Shown: positions 30,918 through 38,809 of the stretch, piece after piece
Numbering within the stretch: the stretch's first letter is position 1
How the letters are laid out: the number at the start of each line of letters is the position of its first letter
DNA from: JAFHCF01 sp048497495
GTDB lineage: Bacteria > Pseudomonadota > Alphaproteobacteria > Rhizobiales > Ancalomicrobiaceae
NCBI GenBank assembly: GCA_048497495.1
Contig: JAFHCF010000074.1
Coordinates: 1 to 42,129 of the forward strand
Length of the DNA stretch: 42,129 nucleotides
Direction: 5' to 3'
The notes under the pieces: generated by a model
Databases searched by the model: none
The model's input: only the letters and a program-made list of their open reading frames with translations
Told to the model about the DNA's origin: nothing
Program-made: the position numbers and the translations under genes

Positions 30918-31433
30918 TCACCGCGCGGCGAGGCGCGCGGCGATGCGGTCGACGATCGTCTCGGGGCTCTCGACGATGTCGACGTCGAAGACGTCGGGCT
31001 CGTCGTCGGGCGGCTCCAGCGTCGCGATCTGGCTGTCGATCAGGACGGGCGGCATGAAGTGGCCGGGACGGGCGTCCATTCGCCGTCTCACCAATTCGTC
31101 GGCGCCGGTCAGATGGACGAAGCGCACGGTCTCGCCCGCCGCCCGCAGCCGGTCGCGGTAGCGCCGCCGCAGGGCCGAGCAACTGAGGACGACGTCGCGA
31201 CCGGCCCGCGCCTCGCCGGAGGTCACCTCCACCAACCGATCGAGCCAGGGTTCGCGATCGGCGTCGTCGAGCGGGCGGCCTTGCGCCATCTTGCGTCGGT
31301 TCTCGGGGGAATGGTGGTCGTCGCCCTCGACGAAGGTCGCGCCGAGGCGCTCGGCGAGGCGTCGTCCGATCGTCGATTTTCCCGATCCGGTGATCCCCAT
31401 CATCACCACGATGGTTCCGACCCCACCCATCAC
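30918..31433 (-). CDS. gntK: Gluconokinase GntK
   Basis: 171 residues. The P-loop GITGSGKST is at 13-21, and the gluconokinase signatures are FVEGDDHHSPENRRKMAQG, LDDADREPWLDRL, LSCSALRRRYRD and PGHFMPPVLIDSQIATLEPP. It phosphorylates D-gluconate to 6-phosphogluconate, the substrate of the gnd product encoded just upstream, and overlaps that gene by 4 bp. Together they feed gluconate into the oxidative pentose phosphate route. No gluconate transporter is adjacent. Confidence 0.96.
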   Translation of the reverse strand: MMGGVGTIVVMMGITGSGKSTIGRRLAERLGATFVEGDDHHSPENRRKMAQGRPLDDADREPWLDRLVEVTSGEARAGRDVVLSCSALRRRYRDRLRAAGETVRFVHLTGADELVRRRMDARPGHFMPPVLIDSQIATLEPPDDEPDVFDVDIVESPETIVDRIAARLAAR

Positions 31434-32839
31434 GCCTCGTCCTTTCCCGGCCAGGGATGATGGAAGGCGCCCGGGCGATCGACCCGCTCGAAGGAGTGAT
31501 CGCCGAAGAAGTCGCGCTGGCCCTGGATGATCGCCGCGCCGAGTCGGGGCGCGGCGACGCCGTCGAGATAGGCGACTACCGACAGCAGCGCCGGGGCGGG
31601 GATCTCTCGGGCGAGGAGGACCGTGGCGACGCGACGCAGCGCCGGCAGTCCCCGCGCCGCGAGCCGCGCCGCCAGGGCGCCGTCGAGCACCGCGAGCGGT
31701 CGGCCCGCACCGCTCAGCGCCTCGGCCAGGGGGTTCAGGAGATCGGCGCGGATGATGCAGCCGGCCCGCCAGACCTTCGCGGCGGCGGCGAGATCGGTCT
31801 TCCAGTCGCCGGCCCGCGCCGCCGCCGCGATCAACTCGAGACCCTGGAGATAGGACGCCAGCATGGCGAGCGGCAGCGCCTCGGCGAGATCGGCGACCAG
31901 GGCCTCGACCTCGGCGACGGCGCCGCGCGCCTCACCGCTCGCGACGGGCACGCGGGTCGACGACAGGATGCGGGCGAAATAGGCGGCGGCGATGCTCGGC
32001 ACCGCGACCCCCAGTTCGGCCGCCGCCTCGACCGCCCATTTGCCGGTGCCCTTGTGGGCGGCGCGGTCGGCGATGACGTCGATCAGCGGCCGGCCGGTGT
32101 CGACGTCGACCGCGTCGAGGACGATCGCGGTGATGTCGAGGAGATAGGAGGCGGCGGGTCCGTCGACCCAGGCGCGCAGTCGCGCCGCGGCCTGCTTCGG
32201 CGACAGGCCGGCGGGACCGAGGAGGGCCAGCGCGATCTCGGCGAAGATCTGCATCATCGCGTATTCGATGCCGTTGTGGGCCATCTTGACGAAATGGCCG
32301 GCGCCGCCGGGCCCGAACGCCGCGTAGCACGGCTGCCCGTCGGGGGCGGGAGCGGCGAGGGCGGCGAGGATCGGCGCCAGTTCGGCGAGCGCCTCGGCCT
32401 CGCCGCCGGCCATCAGCGAGGCGCCGTGGCGGGCGCCCTCGCGACCGCCGGAGATGCCGAGACCGACGAAGCGGACGCCGTTCGCCGCCGAGGCCGCCCG
32501 CCGCCTTTCGGTGTCGCGCCAATGGGAATTGCCGCCGTCGACGACGATGTCGCCGGGACGCAGCACCGGCGCGAGTTCGGCGAGAAGGGCGTCGACCGGG
32601 TCGCCGGCCTTGATCATGACGAGGAAGCGGGTCGCGCGGTCGGGGCCGAGGGCGGCGTCACGCGGCGTCGGCACGACACGGACGCGCGGCTCCAACTCGC
32701 CCCGCGCCTGCGCGACGACCTCGGGGAAGGGATCGGACGCCACCACGGCGAAACCGTGATCCGCCAGATTGAGCGCGAGATTTCGACCCATGACGCCGAG
32801 GCCGATGACGGCGATGTCGGCGGATTTCGCGGGGCACAT
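31430..32839 (-). CDS. gnd: 6-Phosphogluconate dehydrogenase, decarboxylating
   Basis: 469 residues from ATG 32839, full length for the dimeric long-chain family. The NADP-binding site is IAVIGLGVMGRNLALNLADHG and the substrate motif GLGISGGREGARHGASLMAGG has Arg where the second position is usually Glu (GGEEGA). The catalytic Lys lies in HFVKMAHNGIEYAMMQ, and GCIIRADLLNP and QRDFFGDHSFERVDRPGAFH are the conserved C-terminal parts. It oxidises 6-phosphogluconate to ribulose 5-phosphate, CO2 and NADPH. It is divergent from the GntR-type regulator, whose palindrome (33056-33072) may control it. Confidence 0.95.
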   Translation of the reverse strand: MCPAKSADIAVIGLGVMGRNLALNLADHGFAVVASDPFPEVVAQARGELEPRVRVVPTPRDAALGPDRATRFLVMIKAGDPVDALLAELAPVLRPGDIVVDGGNSHWRDTERRRAASAANGVRFVGLGISGGREGARHGASLMAGGEAEALAELAPILAALAAPAPDGQPCYAAFGPGGAGHFVKMAHNGIEYAMMQIFAEIALALLGPAGLSPKQAAARLRAWVDGPAASYLLDITAIVLDAVDVDTGRPLIDVIADRAAHKGTGKWAVEAAAELGVAVPSIAAAYFARILSSTRVPVASGEARGAVAEVEALVADLAEALPLAMLASYLQGLELIAAAARAGDWKTDLAAAAKVWRAGCIIRADLLNPLAEALSGAGRPLAVLDGALAARLAARGLPALRRVATVLLAREIPAPALLSVVAYLDGVAAPRLGAAIIQGQRDFFGDHSFERVDRPGAFHHPWPGKDEA

Positions 32840-33108
32840 GACCAGACCTTTCCAGACTTCTTCCGGGCTTTCCCGGGACGCGCGAGTGAACCGAGGACCT
32901 CGCCGGCATGCGGAACCCGCCGAGGCACGGCGATCGGGGGCGACGCGCCCGCCGATCACGTCGGTTTTCGGTCGCCGACGCAAGCGCTCGACTGTAATCG
33001 GACATGCTGCGTTGCAAAACACATTTGTGCGACGAACATGTATTATCTATTTGCCTTCATGTCTGACATGAACTAAATCTCGTTGCCAAGAAGGATAAGA
33101 GGCACGCG
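32840..33108. promoter_or_regulatory. Divergent gnd / GntR promoter region
   Basis: 269 bp without a gene. The last 110 bp are much richer in A+T than the neighbours. They contain the perfect palindrome annotated separately and additional half-site-like words (GACATG at 33001-33006, AACATGT near 33035). Confidence 0.5.
33056..33072. promoter_or_regulatory. Perfect 17-bp palindrome, probable GntR/FadR-type operator
   Basis: TTCATGTCTGACATGAA: two 8-bp arms, exactly complementary, about a central T. The core TGTC-N-GACA fits the tGT-N-AC shape of FadR-subfamily operators. It lies 36 bp before the regulator's ATG, consistent with autorepression. Confidence 0.7.
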
Positions 33109-33915
33109 ATGTCGGGGGTAACGGCAATCGTCGGCGGAGCGAGAGATCTCGGCAACCAGGTTGCCGAACGTCTGGCCCGCGACATCTTCTCCGGTCGAGT
33201 CAAACCAGGCGATTTTCTACCCAAAGAGATCGAACTTACCGAGGTCTTCGAAGTAAGTCGCGCCTCGGTTCGCGCCGGACTACAAATTCTGGTGGCCCTG
33301 GGGATCGTCAGACGTTTCGCAGGACAGGGCACCGTCGTCGCCGAATACTACGATTGGAACATGCTCGACCCGCAGGTCACGCGCTGGCTGGTCGACCACG
33401 CCGATCCCAACATCGCGTTTCTCGAGGAGATCCTCGAGTTCCGCACCGCCGCCGAGCCCTATATCTCGGCGATCGCCGCGACCCGGGCCTCGGCGCGCGA
33501 CCTCCTGGCGATGGAGGACGCCTATCTCGGCATGGCGCGTGCGGTCGATCCGACCGACGGCCGCGCCTTCGACCAAAAGGCGCTCGACGACGCCGACGTC
33601 GCCTTCCACGTCGCGATCTACCGCGCCACCCACAACATCGTGTGGGCCCAGCTCTCGCACATCCTGAGCCCGGCGATCCGGCGGGTGATCCGGCGGTCGA
33701 ACGCCACCGCCGACGAGCTCAGGGACACGCTCGGGCGTCATCACAATCTGATGGAGTGCATTCGTCTGCGCCGGCCGGAAGCGGCCTTCGACGCGGCGAT
33801 CCACGTCATGAACCGCACGGCCGTCGACCTCGGAAGCACGGCGTCCGGCGGAACCAGGGACCTGATCGACCTCCTGAGGCGACAGGTCGCGGCGGACGGT
33901 ACGTCCGTTTCGTGA
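33109..33915 (+). CDS. GntR/FadR family transcriptional regulator (FCD domain)
   Basis: 268 residues from ATG 33109. The GntR winged helix is at about 12-80 (GNQVAERLARDIFSGRVKPG, LTEVFEVSRASVRAGLQIL) and the FCD effector domain at about 100-245 (EEILEFRTAAEPYISAIAA, VAFHVAIYRATHN, GRHHNLMECIRLRRPEAAFD), with Asp/His metal ligands as in DgoR/GntR-type proteins. In enterobacteria the analogous DgoR represses the dgo genes. Here it sits between gnd/gntK and the dgo genes, so either or both could be targets. The 5' end of the gene is noticeably less GC-rich than its neighbours. Confidence 0.93.
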   Translation: MSGVTAIVGGARDLGNQVAERLARDIFSGRVKPGDFLPKEIELTEVFEVSRASVRAGLQILVALGIVRRFAGQGTVVAEYYDWNMLDPQVTRWLVDHADPNIAFLEEILEFRTAAEPYISAIAATRASARDLLAMEDAYLGMARAVDPTDGRAFDQKALDDADVAFHVAIYRATHNIVWAQLSHILSPAIRRVIRRSNATADELRDTLGRHHNLMECIRLRRPEAAFDAAIHVMNRTAVDLGSTASGGTRDLIDLLRRQVAADGTSVS

Positions 33916-33965
33916 ACGGGGCGGCGAGGAGAGAGCATCGCCGCTCGACCCGGCGCTCTCCAACA

Positions 33966-34680
33966 ATGCGGGGGGTCATCGACATGATCGGCAAGATGTC
34001 GAAGCGCCCGGCGGGCGCGACGATCGGCTTCGCCCGGACGACCGGCATGGCCGTGGCCGCCGACCATCAGTGGACGTTCCAGACCTCCGAGACCGCGGGT
34101 CGGCCCACATTCGAGATCGAGCAGGACTGGGCGCGGAACATCGCGACCATGTCGGGTGGCCGCATCGAGATCGAGATCCCGCCCACCGGCGCCGTGGTCC
34201 CCCACAGCCAGACGCTCGATGCCGTCGGCAACGGCATCCTGCGGGGCCGTCTCACCGATCCGAGTTGCTTCTCCGGCATCGACCCGGCCTTCTCGATGCT
34301 CGGCGATCTCGTCGGCGCCTGGGGGCGACCAGTTCGAATTCCTCGAATATGTGAAGGTCGGCGGCGGCGAGCCGCTCTACAACGAGTTGGCCGAGCCCCA
34401 TGGCCCGCACCTGATCGCCATCCTGTTCCGCGTCGGCGGGCCGGTGGCGCTGGTGTTCACCGTCGGCTGGTTCGGCATCCTGTTCTGTGTCAACATGCAG
34501 GTGAATTTCCTCAGCCCGCCCTTCGGCCCGGCCGCCTTCCATCTGAAGGGGGTGGCGCCACCGGAGATCTCGCTCGGCGACATCTTCGCCTCGCTGGTGC
34601 CCTTCATCGCGATGCGATCGATCGTGCCGGCGCTCGTTCTCTTCTTCCCCGACATCGCCCTGTGGCCGCTGAAACCGTGA
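33966..34680 (+). pseudogene. Collapsed TRAP transporter remnant (dctP start joined to dctM end)
   Basis: From the ATG at 33966 the product matches the N-terminal part of a TRAP solute-binding protein (WTFQTSETAGRPTFEIEQDW, SGGRIEIEIPPTGAVVPHSQ, LTDPSCFSGIDPAFSMLGDL). At 34321-34325 a run of five G shifts the frame; with four G the sequence continues as TRAP protein (GDQFEFLEYVKVGGGEPLYN). Around 34410-34440 it passes without a stop into the C-terminus of a TRAP large permease (NMQVNFLSPPFGPAAFHLKG, VAPPEISLGDIFASLVPF), ending at TGA 34680. The rest of dctP, all of dctQ and most of dctM, probably 2 kb or more, is gone. The signal peptide also lacks a good hydrophobic core. It cannot encode a working transporter. 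Position upstream of dgoD suggests it once imported galactonate. Confidence 0.85.
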
Positions 34681-34702
34681 GCCTCGGGCGGGAGTGACAC
34701 CG

Positions 34703-35851
34703 ATGAAGATCACCGCGATCAAGACTTGGCAGGTGCCGCCGCGTTGGCTGTTCCTCAAGATCGAGACCGACGAGGGCATCTCGGGCTGGGGCGAGCCGGT
34801 GATGGAGGGACGCGCCGCCACGGTGGAGGCGGCCGTCCGGGAATTCGCCGACGTGCTGATCGGCCGCGACCCGCGCCGCATCGAGGACATCTGGCAGACC
34901 CTCTACCGCGGCACCTTCTACCGTGGTGGCCCGATCCTGATGTCGGCGATCGCCGGTATCGATCAGGCGCTGTGGGACATCAAGGGCAAGGCGCTCGGCG
35001 TGCCGGTCCACGAGCTGATGGGCGGCGCGGTGCGCGACCGGATGCGGATGTATTGCTGGATCGGCGGCGATCGGCCGGCCGACGGCGGCCGGCAGGCGCG
35101 CGAGGTCGTCGACAAGGGCTTCACCGCCTTCAAGATGAACGGCACGCCCGAACTCGCCATCGTCGACAGCCATGCCCGCATCGACGAGGCGGTCGCGAGG
35201 GTGGCGGAGGCGCGCGAGGCGGTCGGCCGGGACGTCGGCATCGCCATCGACTTCCACGGCCGCGTCCATCGGCCGATGGCCAAGGCGCTGTTGCGTGAGC
35301 TCGAGCCGTTCCACCCGATGTTCGTCGAGGAACCGGTGCTGCCCGAGCATCTCCACTGCCTGCCGCAGATCGCCTCGGGGCTCGGCTATCCGATCGCCAC
35401 CGGCGAACGGCTGTTCACCCGCTTCGCCTTCCGCGACCTGCTCGAGGCGCGGATGGTCGACATCATCCAGCCCGACGTCAGCCATTGCGGCGGCCTCACC
35501 GAGGCGCGCAAGATCGCCACGCTGGCGGAGACCTACGACGTGGCGCTGGCGCCCCATTGCCCGCTCGGCCCGCTGACGCTGGCCGCCTCGCTCCACCTGG
35601 ACTTCGTGTCGCACAACGCCTTCATCCAGGAACAGAGCATGGGCATCCACTACAACCAGGGCAACGACGTGCTCGACTATCTGGTCGATCCCGCCCCGCT
35701 CGCCATCGTCGACGGCTACCTGCCGCTGCTCGATCGGCCCGGCCTCGGGGTCGAGATCGACGAGGCCTTCGTCGAGGAGCGGGCGAAGACGGGCCATCGT
35801 TGGCGCAACCCCAATTGGCGCCATCCCGACGGCAGCGTCGCCGAATGGTGA
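34703..35851 (+). CDS. dgoD: D-galactonate dehydratase DgoD
   Basis: 382 residues from ATG 34703 with GGGAG upstream, the same length as Escherichia coli DgoD, which it follows closely throughout. The enolase-superfamily residues fall at the known positions: metal ligands Asp183, Glu209 and Glu235, and catalytic His185 and His285, with Glu310. The family signature SAIAGIDQALWDIKGKALG and the end WRNPNWRHPDGSVAEW are conserved. It converts D-galactonate to 2-keto-3-deoxygalactonate, the first step of the De Ley-Doudoroff route. The frame is intact although the transporter just upstream is destroyed. It is followed by dgoA and dgoK. Confidence 0.97.
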   Translation: MKITAIKTWQVPPRWLFLKIETDEGISGWGEPVMEGRAATVEAAVREFADVLIGRDPRRIEDIWQTLYRGTFYRGGPILMSAIAGIDQALWDIKGKALGVPVHELMGGAVRDRMRMYCWIGGDRPADGGRQAREVVDKGFTAFKMNGTPELAIVDSHARIDEAVARVAEAREAVGRDVGIAIDFHGRVHRPMAKALLRELEPFHPMFVEEPVLPEHLHCLPQIASGLGYPIATGERLFTRFAFRDLLEARMVDIIQPDVSHCGGLTEARKIATLAETYDVALAPHCPLGPLTLAASLHLDFVSHNAFIQEQSMGIHYNQGNDVLDYLVDPAPLAIVDGYLPLLDRPGLGVEIDEAFVEERAKTGHRWRNPNWRHPDGSVAEW

Positions 35852-35900
35852 CCCGTCGCGGCGCGATCGCCCCACCGTCCCGTCACCCGGAGATCGACCC

Positions 35901-36545
35901 ATGACCACCCGTCCGCCCGCCTTCGCCGAGGCCTTCGCCGCCATGCCGCTGGTCGCGGTGCTGCGCGGCATCACGCCGGAGGAGGTGCTGCCGGTCGCGG
36001 ACGCCCTGGTGGAGGCCGGCTTCCGGCTGATCGAGGTGCCGCTCAACAGCCCCGACGCCTTCGCCGGCATCGCGCGACTGGTGAAGCATGCCGCCCCCGG
36101 CGTCGCCGTCGGCGCCGGCACGGTGTTGCGGTGCGAGGACGTCGAGCGGCTCGCCGACCTCGGGGCGGAACTCCTGGTGACGCCCAACACCGACCCGGTG
36201 GTGGTCGCCGCCGGGGCGCGACGCGGCTTGACGCCGCTGATCGGCTGCATGACGCCGAGCGAGGCGCTGTCGGCGCTGGCGCACGGCGCCGCCGGCCTCA
36301 AGCTCTTTCCCGCCGCCCGGCTCGGCCCCGGCTATGTCAAGGATCTGCGCGCGGTGCTGCCGAGGGGCACCAAGGTGCTGGCGGTCGGCGGCATCGGGAA
36401 GGCCGAAATGGCGCCCTTCGCCGAGGCCGGGTGCGACGGCTTCGGCTTCGGCTCGAACCTCTACGCGCCGGGCCGCTCGGCCCGCGACGTCGGGGCGGTG
36501 GCGCGCGAACTCGTCGCCGAATGGCGTCGATTGGCCGGAGGCTGA
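35901..36545 (+). CDS. dgoA: 2-Dehydro-3-deoxy-6-phosphogalactonate aldolase DgoA
   Basis: 214 residues from ATG 35901 with GGAG upstream. It is a KDPG/KDPGal class I aldolase: general-base Glu45 in LIEVPLNSPDAF and Schiff-base Lys134 in AAGLKLFPAA, with LRGITPEE, GAGTVL and AVGGIGKAEM around the barrel. IEVPLNSPDA and the dgo context favour KDPGal over KDPG. It splits 2-dehydro-3-deoxy-6-phosphogalactonate into pyruvate and glyceraldehyde 3-phosphate. It lies 49 nt after dgoD, and its stop is one base from the dgoK start. Confidence 0.95.
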   Translation: MTTRPPAFAEAFAAMPLVAVLRGITPEEVLPVADALVEAGFRLIEVPLNSPDAFAGIARLVKHAAPGVAVGAGTVLRCEDVERLADLGAELLVTPNTDPVVVAAGARRGLTPLIGCMTPSEALSALAHGAAGLKLFPAARLGPGYVKDLRAVLPRGTKVLAVGGIGKAEMAPFAEAGCDGFGFGSNLYAPGRSARDVGAVARELVAEWRRLAGG

Positions 36546-36546
36546 A

Positions 36547-37476
36547 ATGGGCGCGGGACGGATCGTCGTCGTCGACTGGGGCACCACCGCCTTTCGCGCC
36601 TGGCTGGTCGAGGCCGACGGCACGGTGATCGACGAGATCGCTTCCGGGCGCGGCATGCGCGATCTCGCCCGCGACGCCTTCGCCCCCTATTGCGCCGAAC
36701 GGCTGGCGCCGTGGCGGGCGGGGTCGACGCCGCCGCCGGTCTACATGGCCGGGATGGTCGGGGCGGCGCAGGGCTGGCGGCTGGCGCCGCAGCCGCGCCT
36801 GCCGATCGGGCTTTCCGATCTCGCCGGCGACCTCGTCGCGGCCGATGGGCTCACCGATGCCTGGATCGTGCCGGGAGCGCGGTTCGAGAGTGCCGACGGC
36901 GCGATCGACGTGATGCGCGGCGAGGAGGTGCAGATCTTCGGCGCGGCGGCGCGGCGGGGGCGGCGCGACGCCGTCCTCTGCCTGCCCGGCACCCACAGCA
37001 AATGGGCGCGGCTGCGCCACGGGGTGCTCGAGAGCTTCACCACCTACATGACCGGCGAGGTCCACCAGGTGATGCTGGAGCATTCGATCCTGGGCAAGAC
37101 CGCCGATCGCGGCGCGCCCTTCGACGCCACGGCCTTCGAGGCCGGCATGGCGGCGAGCGAACGGAGCCCGAGCCTGCTCCACACCATGTTCCTGACCCGC
37201 AGCCTGGCGCTGTGGCAGCGGCTCGCGCCGCAGGCCGGGGCCTCGTTCCTCTCCGGTGTGCTGATCGGCGCGGAGATCGCCGCGGCGCGGCGCGAGCCCC
37301 TCGGCGACGAGCCGATCCTGCTGGTCAGCGGCGAGGCGCTACGGCGTCCCTACGAGACGGCTCTGGCGCATCACGGGATCGCCCACGACTTCGTCTCCGC
37401 CCGGGATGCCTCGCTCGAGGGCATCCGCGCCGTCGTCGCTGCCCATCGCGGCCTCGTCGCCGCGGCTCGGGCCTGA
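36547..37476 (+). CDS. dgoK: 2-Dehydro-3-deoxygalactonokinase DgoK
   Basis: 309 residues from ATG 36547, immediately after the dgoA stop, with GGAGG inside the dgoA end. It is an ASKHA-fold kinase: VVDWGTTAFRAWLVEADG is the phosphate-1 loop, and MAGMVGAAQGW, DVMRGEEVQIFGA and LCLPGTHSKWARL are DgoK signatures. It phosphorylates 2-keto-3-deoxygalactonate for the DgoA aldolase. A strong hairpin follows the stop, and the next gene is convergent. Confidence 0.95.
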   Translation: MGAGRIVVVDWGTTAFRAWLVEADGTVIDEIASGRGMRDLARDAFAPYCAERLAPWRAGSTPPPVYMAGMVGAAQGWRLAPQPRLPIGLSDLAGDLVAADGLTDAWIVPGARFESADGAIDVMRGEEVQIFGAAARRGRRDAVLCLPGTHSKWARLRHGVLESFTTYMTGEVHQVMLEHSILGKTADRGAPFDATAFEAGMAASERSPSLLHTMFLTRSLALWQRLAPQAGASFLSGVLIGAEIAAARREPLGDEPILLVSGEALRRPYETALAHHGIAHDFVSARDASLEGIRAVVAAHRGLVAAARA

Positions 37477-37494
37477 TCGCGCACCGACCCCGCT

Positions 37495-37537
37495 CGCACC
37501 CATGAGATTCCGAAGGGATCGGAACCTCATGGGCGCG
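37495..37537. terminator. Strong bidirectional terminator-like hairpin
   Basis: A long stem lies in the 70-bp gap between convergent dgoK and the aldo/keto reductase. The 15-bp arms 37499-37513 and 37519-37533 are complementary except for one A/C pair, and three more pairs continue after one mismatch. The loop is AGGGA. No T-run follows on either strand. Confidence 0.65.
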
Positions 37538-37546
37538 TGTTCGATC

Positions 37547-38533
37547 TCACCAGCGCTGGTGGACGTGGGGCGCGATCATCGTGTCGTAGACGTGGCGCAC
37601 CGCCGCCATCGTCTCCGGCATCGGCGCCGGCAGGTCGGAAGCCGCGGCGTTGGCGCGCGCCTGCTCGGCGTTGCGGGCGCCGGGGATGACCACGGTGACG
37701 GCCTCCGCCATCAGGATCCAGCGCAGCGCGAAGGCCGCCATGGCGACGCCCGCCGGCACCAGGCGGCGGATCTCCTCGACCGCCGCGAGCCCGACCTCGA
37801 AAGGTACGCCGGCGAAGGTCTCGCCGACGTCGAAGGCTTCGCCGTGTCGGTTGAAGTTGCGGTGGTCGTCGGCGGCGAAGGCGGTCGAGCGGCCGAGCTT
37901 GCCGGAGAGGAGGCCGCTGGCGAGCGGCACCCGGGCGATCACCGCGACGCCGCGACGCCGGGCTTCACCGAAGAACAGGCCGGCGGGGCGCTGGCGGAAC
38001 ATGTTGTAGATGATCTGGATCGACACCACCCCCGGGTATTCGATCGCCTTCAGCGCCTCCTCGACCTTCTCGACGCTGACGCCGTAGTCGCGGATCTTGC
38101 CGGCGCGCTTCAGCCCGTCGAGGGCCTCGAAGACTTCCGGCCGATAGAGCGTCTCGGTCGGCGGGCAATGGAGCTGGACGAGATCGAGGCGCTCGACGCC
38201 GAGGTTCCGCAGGCTGCGATCGACGAAGGCCCCGAGGTTCGCGGCGGTGTAGCCGGCGTCGACATGGGGCTCGAGGCGGCGCCCGGCCTTGGTGGCGACG
38301 AAGGGGCGCGGCCCGGTGCGCCGGCGCAGGGTCTCGGCGATGATCTTCTCCGAACGGCCGTCGCCGTAGACGTCGGCGGTGTCGACGAAGGTCATGCCGG
38401 CGTCGAGCGCCGCATCGAGGGCGGCGCGGCCGTCGGCCTCGTCGACGGAGCCCCAGGAACCACCGATCTGCCAGGCCCCGAAGCCGATCTCCGACACCTC
38501 GATGCCGGTTCGTCCGAAGATGCGCTGTTTCAT
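37547..38533 (-). CDS. Aldo/keto reductase
   Basis: 328 residues from ATG 38533 with GGAGGAG upstream. It is a TIM-barrel NAD(P)H enzyme with the catalytic tetrad in FVDTADVYGDGRSE (Asp, Tyr), FVATKAGRR (Lys) and LVQLHCPPTE (His). The start RIFGRTGIEVSEIGFGAWQIG and YNMFRQRPAG are typical of the YajO/IolS/D-threo-aldose dehydrogenase groups. It lies between dgoK and an aldose 1-epimerase, so one option is oxidation of galactose to its lactone feeding the dgo pathway. General aldehyde reduction is equally possible from sequence alone. Confidence 0.88.
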   Translation of the reverse strand: MKQRIFGRTGIEVSEIGFGAWQIGGSWGSVDEADGRAALDAALDAGMTFVDTADVYGDGRSEKIIAETLRRRTGPRPFVATKAGRRLEPHVDAGYTAANLGAFVDRSLRNLGVERLDLVQLHCPPTETLYRPEVFEALDGLKRAGKIRDYGVSVEKVEEALKAIEYPGVVSIQIIYNMFRQRPAGLFFGEARRRGVAVIARVPLASGLLSGKLGRSTAFAADDHRNFNRHGEAFDVGETFAGVPFEVGLAAVEEIRRLVPAGVAMAAFALRWILMAEAVTVVIPGARNAEQARANAAASDLPAPMPETMAAVRHVYDTMIAPHVHQRW

Positions 38534-38809
38534 GTCGTCTCCTCCGGGTCGCGCTTTCGCCGACCCTCGTCGTCGCCGGCGCCCGGCCGGCGCGATCCGC
38601 TGTTGCTTCACGTACCTCGAGATAGCTCATTCGGCCGCGCGCGCAACCGGCGTTTCGTCATGAGCGCCGATCATCGGGCCTCCACCGCGAAATTTCGAAA
38701 CGCCTCTCGCCGACGGGTGCCGCGAGGTCTAGAACCGAGCCGGAGCCCGTCGATCCGCCGCCCTTCGCGGCCGAACGAAGCGGCGCTCGACCCGCCGAGG
38801 GAGACGAAG
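38534..38809. promoter_or_regulatory. Divergent aldo/keto reductase / epimerase promoter region
   Basis: 276 bp with no convincing gene. The only clear symmetric word is the perfect palindrome CGAAATTTCG at 38688-38697, overlapped by TTTCGAAA (38693-38700). It could be an operator of a LacI-type regulator; no further evidence supports this. Confidence 0.35.
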
